Of a DNA stretch of 47,137 nucleotides, positions 30,218-38,719 are shown in pieces; the first letter of the stretch is position 1, and each line of letters opens with the position of its first letter. The stretch comes from JALZAA01 sp046724655 (GTDB lineage: Bacteria > Actinomycetota > Acidimicrobiia > IMCC26256 > JACDBD01). Made by a program: the position numbers and the translations under genes. Where the stretch lies: NCBI GenBank assembly GCA_046724655.1, contig JBKOWY010000009.1, positions 1 to 47,137 on the forward strand, given 5' to 3'. The notes under the pieces were generated by a model that saw nothing but the letters and a program-made list of their open reading frames with translations, made no database searches and was not told the origin of the DNA.

Positions 30218-32023
30218 CTAGCCGAGCCTTGTCTCCAGCGCGCCGAGCTCGTCCCACAACGGTGCTGGGAGCTTCTCGCCCAACGCCTCGAAGTGCTCGC
30301 GGATGAGCGGCACCTCGGCGCGCCAATCGTCCGCGTCCACGCGCACCGCGGCCTGGACCGCCTCGGATGGGGTGTCGAGTCCCTCGAGGTCGAGGTCGCC
30401 GGCACCGGGCACGAATCCGACGGGCGATTCCTGCGCGCCGCCGATGCCCTCACAGCGCTCGAAGATCCACGCGAGCACGCGCGAGTTCTCGCCGAAGCCC
30501 GGCCACAGGAACTTGCCCTCGCCGTCCTTGCGGAACCAGTTCACGCCGTAGATGCGTGGCAGCTTCGACTCGTCGGTGCGTCCCGGCATGCTGAGCCAGT
30601 GAGCGAAGTAGTCGGCCATGTGGTAGCCGCAGAACGGCAGCATCGCGAACGGGTCGCGCCGCAACTGCCCGAGTCCGCCGGCGGCGGCGGCGGTCTTCTC
30701 GGATCCCATCGTGGCGCCGACGAACACCCCGTGCTGCCAGTCACGCGCCTCGAACACGAGCGGGACGGTCGTGGCCCTCCGCCCTCCGAAGAGGAAGGCA
30801 GAGATCGGCACGCCTTTCGGATCCTCCCACTCGGGCGCAATCGCCGGGCACTGCGCGGCGGGAACGCAGAACCGCGAATTGGGGTGCGCGGCGGGCTTCT
30901 CGGACGCGGGAGTCCAGTCGTCGTGCCGCCAGTCGGTGCAGTGCTCGGGCGGCTCGGCCGTCATGCCCTCCCACCACACGTCGCGGTCGTCGGTCAGCGC
31001 GGTGTTCGTGAACACCGTGTTCTTCGTGAGCGTCAGCATGGCGTTGGGGTTCGTGTCCATGCTCGTGCCGGGAGCGACGCCGAAGAAGCCGAACTCGGGG
31101 TTGATCGCGTAGAGGCGGCCGTCGGCGCCGAACTTCATCCAGGCGATGTCGTCGCCGATCGTCTCGGCTTCCCAGCCGGGCAAGGTGGGGATCAGCATGG
31201 CCAGGTTCGTCTTGCCGCACGCCGACGGGAACGCGGCTGCGATGTAGCGGCTGACGCCCTCGGGGTTGGTGAGCTTCAGGATCAGCATGTGCTCGGCCAG
31301 CCAGCCCTCGTCGCGGGCGATCACCGACGCGATCCTGAGCGCGAAGCACTTCTTGCCGAGCAGCGCGTTCCCGCCGTAGCCCGATCCGTAGGACCAGATC
31401 TCGCGGGTCTCGGGGAAGTGGACGATCCACTTCTCCTCGTTGTTGCACGGCCACGCGACGTCGGGCTTGCCCGGCTCGAGCGGGGCGCCGACCGAATGCA
31501 TGCACGGCACGAAGTCGCCGTTCCCGAGCACCTCGAGCGCGGGCGTTCCGGCGCGGGTCATCGTCCGCATGCTCACCGCCACGTATGGAGAGTCGGTGAT
31601 CTCGACGCCGATGTACGACAGCGGCGAGCCCAAGGGGCCCATGCTGAAGGGCACGACATACATGGTGCGGCCGCGCATCGCGCCCCGGAACAGCTTCCGG
31701 AGCCGGGCGCGCATCTCGGTCGGGTCCTGCCAGTTGTTCGTCGGCCCGGCGTCGTCCTCGCGCTCGGAACAGACGAAGGTGCGGTCCTCGACTCGGGCGA
31801 CGTCACCGGGATCGGACGCCGCCCAGTAGGAACCGGGGCGGTTGGCCGGGTCGAGCTCGACGAACGTGCCCGCGTCCACCAGCTGCTTGCACAACAGTTG
31901 GTACTCGTCGTCCGTGCTCTCGAACCAGTGGACGGACTCGGGCTCGCACAGGGCGACCATCTCGTCCACCCACCGCAGCAACTTTTCGTTCCTGGTGGGC
32001 GGAGCATTCAATTCGACGGCCAC
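30218..32023 (-). CDS. pckG: Phosphoenolpyruvate carboxykinase (GTP)
   Basis: GTG 32023 is preferred over ATG 32059 because aaggag lies 8 nt before it; the 601-residue product matches the GTP-type family. Motifs: MSMGPLGSPLSY-type substrate loop (PFSMGPLGSPLSYIG), GSGYGGNALLGKKCFALRI, the P-loop AFPSACGKTNLAML with the reactive Cys, kinase-2 ETIGDDIAWMKFGADGRLYA, and GAFLFGGRR-type segment (ISAFLFGGRRATTVPLVFEA). It converts oxaloacetate and GTP to phosphoenolpyruvate, the gluconeogenic entry from the TCA cycle, in the cytoplasm. Confidence 0.97.
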   Translation of the reverse strand: MAVELNAPPTRNEKLLRWVDEMVALCEPESVHWFESTDDEYQLLCKQLVDAGTFVELDPANRPGSYWAASDPGDVARVEDRTFVCSEREDDAGPTNNWQDPTEMRARLRKLFRGAMRGRTMYVVPFSMGPLGSPLSYIGVEITDSPYVAVSMRTMTRAGTPALEVLGNGDFVPCMHSVGAPLEPGKPDVAWPCNNEEKWIVHFPETREIWSYGSGYGGNALLGKKCFALRIASVIARDEGWLAEHMLILKLTNPEGVSRYIAAAFPSACGKTNLAMLIPTLPGWEAETIGDDIAWMKFGADGRLYAINPEFGFFGVAPGTSMDTNPNAMLTLTKNTVFTNTALTDDRDVWWEGMTAEPPEHCTDWRHDDWTPASEKPAAHPNSRFCVPAAQCPAIAPEWEDPKGVPISAFLFGGRRATTVPLVFEARDWQHGVFVGATMGSEKTAAAAGGLGQLRRDPFAMLPFCGYHMADYFAHWLSMPGRTDESKLPRIYGVNWFRKDGEGKFLWPGFGENSRVLAWIFERCEGIGGAQESPVGFVPGAGDLDLEGLDTPSEAVQAAVRVDADDWRAEVPLIREHFEALGEKLPAPLWDELGALETRLG

Positions 32024-32170
32024 GACACCGACTCCTTGCGGGAAAACGGTGCAAAACATGGTACTTCCACCGCCGAAACCGGCCCAACCGCGCGGCCGCG
32101 CCCGTCCCGGGAGTGCACCGAAGCCTGGGGGCTAGCGTGGCGCCGACCGGTGCGGCGTCAGGAGTACGCG

Positions 32171-32437
32171 GTGAGCTGGCTGTCGTGGATCGTGGTGGGC
32201 TTCATCGCCGGCGCGCTGGCCAAGGGCGTCACCGGCGTCAAGGGGGCGGGCTGCATCGGGACGATCCTCATCGGCATCGCGGGCGGCATCCTCGGCGGGA
32301 TCCTCTTCTCGGCCGCCGGGGGCGAGGGCATCAACGAGTTCAGCCTGTACTCGCTGCTCGTCGCGTTCGTCGGCGCGACGCTGCTGCTGTTCCTTTACAG
32401 CGCGCTCACCGGCGGGCGCGGCCGCCGGTCGTATTGA
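32171..32437 (+). CDS. GlsB/YeaQ/YmgE family transglycosylase-associated membrane protein
   Basis: GTG 32171 follows caggag. The 88-residue protein is MSWLSWIVVGFIAGALAKGV, TGVKGAGCIGTILIGIAGGI, LGGILFSAAGGEGINEFSLY, SLLVAFVGATLLLFLYSAL and a basic tail. It has three helices and the family GG and GCIGTILIG-type motifs. Members are general-stress membrane proteins of unclear mechanism. It is divergent from pckG, with 147 bp between the start codons. Confidence 0.85.
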   Translation: MSWLSWIVVGFIAGALAKGVTGVKGAGCIGTILIGIAGGILGGILFSAAGGEGINEFSLYSLLVAFVGATLLLFLYSALTGGRGRRSY

Positions 32438-32450
32438 CCTCGAGCACGGG

Positions 32451-32678
32451 TCAGACCTCGGCCGTGGGGAGGCCCATGTCGACCTCGGCGCCGATGCGGA
32501 CCTTGGTCGCCAGTCCGTCGTCGTCGAGCTCGAACACGACCCGCTGACCCTGGCGCAGCATGCGGAAAATCGACCCTTCGAGCGCGTCGAGGGCGAGGGT
32601 GAACTCCTCCCGGTCCGTGTCGCGCATGACCACCCCCTCGCGGGTCTGGGGGTCGTAGGAGCGGATCACGCCCTGCAT
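32451..32678 (-). CDS. Cold-shock-like / S1-type small protein
   Basis: ATG 32678 gives a 75-residue protein: MQGVIRSYDPQTREGVVMRD, TDREEFTLALDALEGSIFRM, LRQGQRVVFELDDDGLATKV, RIGAEVDMGLPTAEV. The beta pattern GVIRSYDPQTREGVV and GQRVVFELDDDG resembles a CspA-like OB fold, but RNP1 (KGFGFI) and RNP2 (VFVH) are not conserved, so nucleic-acid binding is doubtful. It is 11 nt downstream of the L28 gene on the same strand and probably in its operon. Confidence 0.7.
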   Translation of the reverse strand: MQGVIRSYDPQTREGVVMRDTDREEFTLALDALEGSIFRMLRQGQRVVFELDDDGLATKVRIGAEVDMGLPTAEV

Positions 32679-32689
32679 TCCGCTCCGGC

Positions 32690-32878
32690 CTACGGCTTCT
32701 GCACCTTGCCCGCCTTCAGGCAGGAGGTGCACACGTGGATGCGCTTCGGGGTGCCGTTCACGACGGCCCGGACGCGCTGCACGTTCGGGTTCCACCGACG
32801 CTTCGTGCGCCGGTGGGAGTGGCTGATGCGCATGCCGAACTGCGGCCGCTTGCCACACACCTCGCACACGGATGCCAT
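32690..32878 (-). CDS. rpmB: 50S ribosomal protein L28, zinc-ribbon form
   Basis: ATG 32878 follows gaggtgg. The 62-residue protein has the L28 core: MASVCEVCGKRPQFGMRISH, SHRRTKRRWNPNVQRVRAVV, NGTPKRIHVCTSCLKAGKV. It carries two CxxC pairs (CEVC and CTSC), the Zn-binding C+ form, so a zinc-independent paralogue under Zur control may exist elsewhere. It sits divergent from the DAK2-DegV gene as in many Gram-positive genomes, where rpmB precedes the yloU-yloV/recG cluster. Confidence 0.95.
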   Translation of the reverse strand: MASVCEVCGKRPQFGMRISHSHRRTKRRWNPNVQRVRAVVNGTPKRIHVCTSCLKAGKVQKP

Positions 32879-32979
32879 CGGGCCACCTCGAAACGGATCA
32901 GGGGAACACCAAGAATAGCAACGACATTCGAAGGTCTCGGAATGTGACGGCAGTAACATCAGCGCGGAGACGGCCGCGG

Positions 32980-33080
32980 CGACGGCGGCTTTGCCGACCG
33001 TCACCGCAAAGCCGGAGCTTGCGACGGCGGCCGGAAGGTGAGTTGCCGACCGTCGCGCAAAGCCGGAGCTTGCGACAGCG
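32980..33080 (+). repeat. Tandem leader repeat, copies 2 and 3 (upstream of DAK2-DegV gene)
   Basis: Copy 2 (32980-33029) matches 23246-23295 at 47 of 50 bases. Copy 3 (33043-33080) lacks the first 12 bases but keeps ttgccgaccgtcgc and gcaaagccggagcttgcgac. In copy 2 ggctttgc (32987-32994) pairs perfectly with gcaaagcc (33006-33013). The competing hairpin uses gcaaagc with gcttgc around a cgga loop. Copy 3 ends at 33080 and the next ATG is at 33094, again 13 nt away, with the Shine-Dalgarno in the gap. Confidence 0.75.
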
Positions 33081-33093
33081 ACAGAGGAGAGGG

Positions 33094-34746
33094 ATGAGCG
33101 CGGTGGACACGCTGGCGCCTGCCGACCTGCGGCGCGTCGTGATCACCTACCGCGACGCGCTGCGCACCCACCAGGAGGAGCTCAACCGGCTCAACGTGTA
33201 CCCGGTGCCCGACGGCGACACGGGCACCAACATGGCGCTCACGCTCGAGTCCGTGGTCGGCGAGCTCGACTCCGCCGAAGGGATGGCCGAGGTCTGCCGG
33301 GCCGTCTCGCACGGATCGCTCATGGGGGCGCGCGGCAACTCGGGCGTGATCCTGTCGCAGATCCTACGGGGCCTGGCCGACACGTTCTCCAACCTCAACG
33401 GCGCATCGGGCGGCGACCTCGTCACCGGCATGCGCCGCGCGACCGACGCCGCCTACCAGGCGGTGCTGCGACCGGTCGAGGGCACGATCCTGACTGTGGT
33501 GCGCGCCGCCACCGAGGCGGTAGAGGCCGCGTACGAGGAGGGGGAGGAGTCGCTGCCGGCCCTGCTGGAGCGTGCGGGCGCCTCGGCCCGGGAGGCCGTC
33601 CGACAGACACCGGAGCTCCTGCCGGTGCTGAAGGATGCCGGCGTCGTCGACGCCGGCGGTCAGGGTTTTGCGCTCATGATCGACGCCTTCCTCAACGTGG
33701 TCGACGATCGTCCCCTGCCCGAACCCGAGGTCGTGGCGACGCCACCCGCGGTCGAGGCACATCTGCATCGAGAGGAAGGCTCGTCGCTGCGGTACGAGGT
33801 CATGTACCTGCTCGAGGCGAACGACACGACGATCCCCGCGTTCAAGGACACGTGGGCCGCGCTCGGCGACTCGATCGTCGTCGTCGGCGGCGACGGCATG
33901 TGGAACTGCCATGTCCACACCAACGAGGTCGGCGCCGCGATCGAAGCCGGCATCGATGCCGGGCGGCCCCGCAGCATCCGGGTCACCGACCTTCACGACC
34001 AGGTCGAGGAAGAGCAATGGGTCCGTGACCAAGCGCCCACGGCCGGCGGGGGCGCGTCGGCCGTCGCGGCGCCCGCCGCCGAGGAATCGTGCACGACCGC
34101 GGTGGTCGCGGTCGGGGTCGGGGAGGGAGTGCGGCGCCTGCTGAGCAGCCTGGCCGTGCAGCAGATCGTGGCCGGCGGCCAGTCGATGAATCCGTCAACG
34201 GCGCAGATCCTCGAGGCCGTCGAGAGCTCGCCGTCCGACACCGTGATCGTGCTGCCGAACAACAAGAACATCGTGCCGGTCGCGGAGCAGGTCGACGGCC
34301 TCACCGAGCGGCGCGTAGAAGTGGTGCCCACGCAGACGGTGATGGAAGCGCTCGCCGCGCTCGTCGCCTACGACCCGCAGGCCGCGATCGACGCGAACGT
34401 CGCAGCCATGACCGAAGCGGCCCAGCGTGTACGCACGGGCGAGGTCGCCCAGGCCGTGCGCGACGGCGTTGGCGACTGCGGGCCGATCTCGGCCGGCGAC
34501 TGGATCGGAGTCAGCCGGGACGGCATCCGCGGCGTCGAGAAGACCGCCGCCGACGCTGCCATCGCGCTCGTCAACCAGCTCGTCGACGACGACAGCGAGC
34601 TCGTCACCATCGTCGTGGGGGCGGACGCCCACTCGGCGGACACCGCCCGGATCGAGGAGCAGATCGCGTGGGCGCATCCGAATCTCGAGGTCGAGGTGCA
34701 CGAGGGCGACCAGCCGCTGTACCCGTATCTCATCGGCGTCGAGTAG
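33094..34746 (+). CDS. DAK2 domain / DegV-type fatty acid kinase catalytic subunit (FakA/YloV-like)
   Basis: ATG 33094 follows gaggagaggg. The 550-residue protein starts with a DAK2 (dihydroxyacetone kinase L) domain: NRLNVYPVPDGDTGTNMALT, SHGSLMGARGNSGVILSQIL, and VDAGGQGFALMIDAFLNVVD. A central domain (SLRYEVMYLLEANDTTIPAF, DSIVVVGGDGMWNCHVHTNE) and a C-terminal domain (NPSTAQILEAVESSPSDTVI, VLPNNKNIVPVAEQV, VVPTQTVMEALAAL) follow, as in FakA. FakA transfers ATP phosphate to a fatty acid held by FakB. The recG neighbour and L28 divergence are typical. Preceded by the tandem leader repeat. Confidence 0.88.
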   Translation: MSAVDTLAPADLRRVVITYRDALRTHQEELNRLNVYPVPDGDTGTNMALTLESVVGELDSAEGMAEVCRAVSHGSLMGARGNSGVILSQILRGLADTFSNLNGASGGDLVTGMRRATDAAYQAVLRPVEGTILTVVRAATEAVEAAYEEGEESLPALLERAGASAREAVRQTPELLPVLKDAGVVDAGGQGFALMIDAFLNVVDDRPLPEPEVVATPPAVEAHLHREEGSSLRYEVMYLLEANDTTIPAFKDTWAALGDSIVVVGGDGMWNCHVHTNEVGAAIEAGIDAGRPRSIRVTDLHDQVEEEQWVRDQAPTAGGGASAVAAPAAEESCTTAVVAVGVGEGVRRLLSSLAVQQIVAGGQSMNPSTAQILEAVESSPSDTVIVLPNNKNIVPVAEQVDGLTERRVEVVPTQTVMEALAALVAYDPQAAIDANVAAMTEAAQRVRTGEVAQAVRDGVGDCGPISAGDWIGVSRDGIRGVEKTAADAAIALVNQLVDDDSELVTIVVGADAHSADTARIEEQIAWAHPNLEVEVHEGDQPLYPYLIGVE

Positions 34747-34749
34747 GCG

Positions 34750-36885
34750 GTGGGCGACCCCGACGGACTGACGCTGCGCGAGCTCGCTGAGCATCCCGTG
34801 TCGGAGCTGCGGGCGGTCGGCCCGAAGCTCGAAGAGCGGCTGGCGGAGATGGACATCCGAACCGCGCTCGACCTGCTCCAGCACTACCCGCGCCGGTATC
34901 ACGACCGCACCAAGCAGTCGGAGATCGCCGAGCTGGCGGTGGGCGAGGAGGCGACGGTCTTCGCCGAGGTGAAGAAGATCCGGGGTGGGCGCACACGGCA
35001 GGGGCGAGCGATCGTCGAAGGCGAGGTCTTCGACGGCTCCTCGTATCTGCGCGTCGTGTTCTTCAACCAGGGCTGGCGCGAGAAGCAGTTGCCCGTCGGC
35101 ACCGAGGCCGCGTTCTTCGGCCGCGTCGAATACCGGCGCAGCCGCAGGCAGATGACCAACCCCGTCGTCGACGTGCTCGACCGAGTCGGCGAGAACACCG
35201 GCGCCATCGTGCCCGTGTACCCGCAGTCAGGGAAGGCGGAGGTGTTCACATGGCAACTCCGCAAGCTCCTCGGCGCGTGCCTCGAGAAGACCAAGCGGCG
35301 CGGGTTCGCCGACCCGCTCGACGCGGCAGTGCTGAAGGAGCACCAGCTTGCCGACCGCACGGACGCGTACTGGGGCATTCATCGCCCGGAGGCGCACGCT
35401 GACCACCGGCGCGCCGCGCAACGACTCAAGTTCGACGAGTTCCTACGCATGCAGGTCGGGCTCGTGGCCCGCAAACGCGCCCTCGAGCAGGAGCAGACGG
35501 GGATCGAGCACGTCATCGACGGCCCGCTCGTGCACGCGTTCCACGCCGGCCTGCCGTTCGCGCTTACCGGCGACCAGCGCCGGGCCCTCGACGAGATCTT
35601 CCGGGACCTCGCGGCACCGGCGCCGATGCACCGGCTGCTGCAGGGGGACGTCGGCTCGGGCAAGACGGTCGTCGCGCTCAGCGCGCTCCTTGCCGCCGTG
35701 CAGGGCGGGTACCAGGGCGCGTTCATGGCGCCGACCGAGGTGCTGGCCGAGCAGCACTACCTCACGTCACGGCGACTGCTCGAAGGGCTCACCGTCCCCA
35801 CCGAGGCGACGCTCGTGGGCGACCGGCCCGTGCGCGCCGAGTTGCTCACGAACCGCACCGGCGCCGCCGACCGCCGCCGGCTCGTCGAAGGACTCCGCGC
35901 TGGTGAGGTCGACATCGTGATCGGCACGCACGCGCTGATCTATGGCGAGGTGGAGTTTCCTCGCCTCGGTGTCGCCGTGATCGACGAGCAGCACCGGTTC
36001 GGTGTCGAGCAGCGCGCCGTGCTCCGTGGGATGGGGGAGGAACCCGACGTGCTCGTCATGACGGCCACACCGATTCCGCGCACGGCGGCGATGCTGGTGT
36101 ATGGCGACCTCGACAAGTCCGAGCTCCGCGAGATGCCGCCGGGACGCACGCCGGTGACCACACACGTCGTCGGGCCCAGCCCGCTCGAGCGCGCCGCCGC
36201 CTACGACCGGCTGCGCTCCGAGGTCGACGCCGGCCGCCAGGCGTATGTCGTGTGCCCGCTCGTCGAGGAGTCCCCGCGGGTCGAGGTGAAGGCGGCCACG
36301 GAGGAGTTCGAGCGCCTCGGACGGGAGGAGCTCGCCGGGCTGCGCCTCGGGTTGTTGCACGGGCAGATGCCGTCGCGCGATAAGGAAGCGGTGATGGACG
36401 CGTTTCGCGCCGGCGCGCTCGACGTGCTCGTCGCGACAACCGTGATCGAGGTCGGCGTCGATGTCTCGAACGCCACCGTGATGATCGTGGAAGATGCCGA
36501 ACGGTTCGGCCTGTCGCAGGTGCACCAGCTGCGCGGCCGCATCGGTCGCGGCCGCGACTCGTCGTGGTGCTTTCTGTTCGCCGATCCGACGACGCCGGAG
36601 GCGGAAGGGCGTATGGAGGCGCTGGCGGCGTCGACGGACGGCTTCCTGCTCGCCGAACGAGACCTCGAGATACGCGGCGCGGGTGAGGTGTTCGGCGAGC
36701 GTCAGGCCGGGTTCAGCGATCTCAAGCTCGGACGGATCCCGCGCGACGAGGCGATCGTGCTGGGGGCGCGCGCAGTGGCCGAACGCATCCTCGACGAGGA
36801 CCCGTCACTCTCGCAGCACGGGCAACTCCGGGAGGAGGTCGCGGACCTTCTCGGTGACGCGGTCGAGTTCCTCTTCAAGAGCTGA
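34750..36885 (+). CDS. recG: ATP-dependent DNA helicase RecG
   Basis: GTG 34750 lies 4 nt after the preceding stop. The 711-residue protein has the wedge OB domain (VGPKLEERLAEMDIRTALDL, LQHYPRRYHDRTKQSEIAEL), Walker A QGDVGSGKTVVALSAL near residue 298, Walker B DEQHRFGVEQR near 411, motif III MTATPIPRTAAMLVYGDLD, motif V ATTVIEVGVDVSNATVM and motif VI QLRGRIGRGRDSS. The C-terminal TRG region (EIRGAGEVFGERQAGFSDLK) is present. It remodels stalled forks and branched DNA. Length is slightly under the usual 730. Confidence 0.97.
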   Translation: MGDPDGLTLRELAEHPVSELRAVGPKLEERLAEMDIRTALDLLQHYPRRYHDRTKQSEIAELAVGEEATVFAEVKKIRGGRTRQGRAIVEGEVFDGSSYLRVVFFNQGWREKQLPVGTEAAFFGRVEYRRSRRQMTNPVVDVLDRVGENTGAIVPVYPQSGKAEVFTWQLRKLLGACLEKTKRRGFADPLDAAVLKEHQLADRTDAYWGIHRPEAHADHRRAAQRLKFDEFLRMQVGLVARKRALEQEQTGIEHVIDGPLVHAFHAGLPFALTGDQRRALDEIFRDLAAPAPMHRLLQGDVGSGKTVVALSALLAAVQGGYQGAFMAPTEVLAEQHYLTSRRLLEGLTVPTEATLVGDRPVRAELLTNRTGAADRRRLVEGLRAGEVDIVIGTHALIYGEVEFPRLGVAVIDEQHRFGVEQRAVLRGMGEEPDVLVMTATPIPRTAAMLVYGDLDKSELREMPPGRTPVTTHVVGPSPLERAAAYDRLRSEVDAGRQAYVVCPLVEESPRVEVKAATEEFERLGREELAGLRLGLLHGQMPSRDKEAVMDAFRAGALDVLVATTVIEVGVDVSNATVMIVEDAERFGLSQVHQLRGRIGRGRDSSWCFLFADPTTPEAEGRMEALAASTDGFLLAERDLEIRGAGEVFGERQAGFSDLKLGRIPRDEAIVLGARAVAERILDEDPSLSQHGQLREEVADLLGDAVEFLFKS

Positions 36886-36889
36886 CGTG

Positions 36890-37474
36890 ATGCGGACGCG
36901 ACGCGGTGGAATGCGCGTGATCGCCGGCGTCGCCGGAGGCTTGCCGCTCGTCACGCCGAAGCGGGGCGCGGCGCGACCGACGACGGACAGGGTGAAGGAG
37001 TCGATGTTCGCGGCGCTCGGTCCCGAGAAGCTCGTCAGTGCGACCGTGCTCGACCTCTACGCGGGAAGCGGGGCGCTCGCGATCGAAGCACTGTCGCGTG
37101 GCGCGGCGCGCGCCGTGCTCGTCGAACGGGAGCACAGCGCCATCGACGCCGTTCGCCGTAACCTCACGACGACCCGTTTGCGCGGTCAGGCCCGGGTCCA
37201 GGGCAGCACCGTGGCGACGTTCCTCCACGGGAAGCCGCCCGCCGAGCAACCGTTCGATCTCGTCTTCCTCGACCCGCCGTACGGCGCGGCGCCGACTGAA
37301 GTGGCGCGGGTGCTCGCCGGTCTCGACGAGTCGGGTTGGCTGGCCGGCGGGGCGACGATTGTGCTCGAGCGGGCCTCGGATGCGGGTCCGGTCCCCGCGC
37401 CCGCGTCGTGGGAGACCACATGGGAACGGGCCTACGGGGATACGCTCGTGACCGTCCTGACCACGACATCTTGA
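36890..37474 (+). CDS. rsmD: 16S rRNA (guanine966-N2)-methyltransferase RsmD
   Basis: ATG 36890 is given; GTG 36887 and ATG 36911 (MRVIAGVAGGLPL) are alternatives, and the family start favours a site close to MRVIAG. The protein shows RPTTDRVKESMFAALG, the AdoMet motif TVLDLYAGSGALAIEALSRG, VLVEREHSAIDAVRRNL and catalytic DPPY in FDLVFLDPPYGAAPTEVARV. It methylates G966 of 16S rRNA on assembled 30S particles. It is 4 nt downstream of recG and 28 nt upstream of coaD, a standard order. Confidence 0.95.
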   Translation: MRTRRGGMRVIAGVAGGLPLVTPKRGAARPTTDRVKESMFAALGPEKLVSATVLDLYAGSGALAIEALSRGAARAVLVEREHSAIDAVRRNLTTTRLRGQARVQGSTVATFLHGKPPAEQPFDLVFLDPPYGAAPTEVARVLAGLDESGWLAGGATIVLERASDAGPVPAPASWETTWERAYGDTLVTVLTTTS

Positions 37475-37502
37475 TCTTCACGACGAGAAGGAGTCACGGC
37501 AC

Positions 37503-37994
37503 GTGGCGACTGCTCTGTGCCCGGGATCGTTCGACCCCGTGACCAACGGCCACCTCGACATCATCGAGCGGACCGCGCGCCACTTCGACGACGTCATCGT
37601 CGCGGTGATCAGTAACCCGCAGAAGTCCGAGTCGCTGTTCACCCTCGAACAGCGCCAGGAGATGCTGCGCGAGGAAACCGCGCATCTGGGCAACGTGCGC
37701 ACCGAGTTCTTCAAGGGCCTGCTCGTCGACTTCGCCCGGGAGCACGACGCCCAGGCGATCGTCAAGGGACTGCGGGCCGTCTCGGACTTCGACTACGAGC
37801 TCCAGATGGCCCAGATGAACCAGCAGCTGTCCGGGATCGACACGTTCTTCATCTCGACCAGCCCCCAGTACTCCTTCCTCTCGTCGAGCCTCGTGCGGGA
37901 GGTCGCCCGCTTCGGCGGAGACGTCACGAGCATGGTGCCGGCGGCGGTGGCCAAGCGCCTGGCGGAACGGTTCGGGAACCACGGGCACGAGTAG
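37503..37994 (+). CDS. coaD: Phosphopantetheine adenylyltransferase
   Basis: GTG 37503 follows aaggag. The 163-residue protein has the nucleotidyltransferase motif CPGSFDPVTNGHLDIIERTA, VKGLRAVSDFDYELQMAQMN and the C-terminal ISxSxxR-type motif YSFLSSSLVREVARFGGDVT. It adenylylates 4'-phosphopantetheine in coenzyme A synthesis. The protein is intact with all key segments. Confidence 0.97.
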   Translation: MATALCPGSFDPVTNGHLDIIERTARHFDDVIVAVISNPQKSESLFTLEQRQEMLREETAHLGNVRTEFFKGLLVDFAREHDAQAIVKGLRAVSDFDYELQMAQMNQQLSGIDTFFISTSPQYSFLSSSLVREVARFGGDVTSMVPAAVAKRLAERFGNHGHE

Positions 37995-38021
37995 GCGAGC
38001 AGGTAGGAACCGAGCGAGACC

Positions 38022-38576
38022 ATGAGCGAGCAGGCCGCATACGACGTCGAGACGATCTTGCTGCGGCTCAAGGAGCTCGTCGAGGCGGGGCGGTCGATGC
38101 CGATGTCGGCGTCGGTGCTCGTGAACCGGGAGGAGTTCCTCGAGCTGCTCGAAGAGGCGATCGCGACGCTGCCGCAGGAGCTGCGCCACGCCCGCTGGCT
38201 GCTCAAGGAGAGGGAGGAGTTCCTCAGCCAGGCCCGCCGCGAGGCCGACGACATCATCGAGGCGGGCCGGGTCCGCGCCGAGCGGATGGTCGAGCGGACC
38301 GAGGTCGTGCGCGAGGCCCGCCGGGTCGCCCAAGGCGTCGTCGACGACGCCGAAGCCTCGGGCCGCCAGCTCCGCCACGAAGCCGAGGACTACGTCGACC
38401 AGAAGCTCGCCCAGTTCGAGGTCGTGCTCGAGCGCACGATGCAGGCGGTGCAGAAGGGGCGCGAGCGGCTCCAGGTCGTCATCGAGCCCCATCGGCAGCC
38501 CGAAGACGAGCTTCCGTACGAGCCCGAGTACGACGAAGCGGTCGAGAACGACTTCTTCGACCAGGACGCGCGCTAA
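38022..38576 (+). CDS. Coiled-coil protein linked to coaD (DivIVA/ATP-synthase-b-like)
   Basis: ATG 38022. The 184-residue protein is almost entirely helical: SEQAAYDVETILLRLKELVE, NREEFLELLEEAIATLPQEL, RHARWLLKEREEFLSQARRE, ADDIIEAGRVRAERMVERTE, with an acidic tail YEPEYDEAVENDFFDQD. A protein like this follows coaD in many actinobacteria and is annotated hypothetical or DivIVA-like. It probably forms a long coiled coil. No enzymatic motif is seen. It lies 27 nt after coaD. Confidence 0.75.
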   Translation: MSEQAAYDVETILLRLKELVEAGRSMPMSASVLVNREEFLELLEEAIATLPQELRHARWLLKEREEFLSQARREADDIIEAGRVRAERMVERTEVVREARRVAQGVVDDAEASGRQLRHEAEDYVDQKLAQFEVVLERTMQAVQKGRERLQVVIEPHRQPEDELPYEPEYDEAVENDFFDQDAR

Positions 38577-38646
38577 GCCCGTCCCGGCCACCGGCGTGCG
38601 CCGGCTCGCCCTGTCCTGGGAAAAACTGGAAAATTGGCGTCTTTGG

Positions 38647-38652
38647 TATCCT
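38647..38652 (+). promoter_or_regulatory. Possible -10 element before the DUF177-rpmF cluster
   Basis: TATCCT lies in an unusually A/T-rich patch (38619-38652) of the 143-bp gap between the coiled-coil gene and the DUF177 gene. It is the only sizeable gap from recG to mutM, so a promoter is expected here. A convincing -35 at 16-18 nt is not visible. Confidence 0.3.
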
Positions 38653-38719
38653 GACCGGGCTCGACGTGCTTCGGGGCGACGCCGGGCCGAAGCCGACGCT
38701 CCTCTCCGCCCCTCGTCAC

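Noticed and set aside
30293..32170. Plus-strand ORF opposite pckG running into the GlsB gene
   Set aside because: The part before 32171 is antisense to PEPCK; only the last 88 codons (GlsB family) are real.
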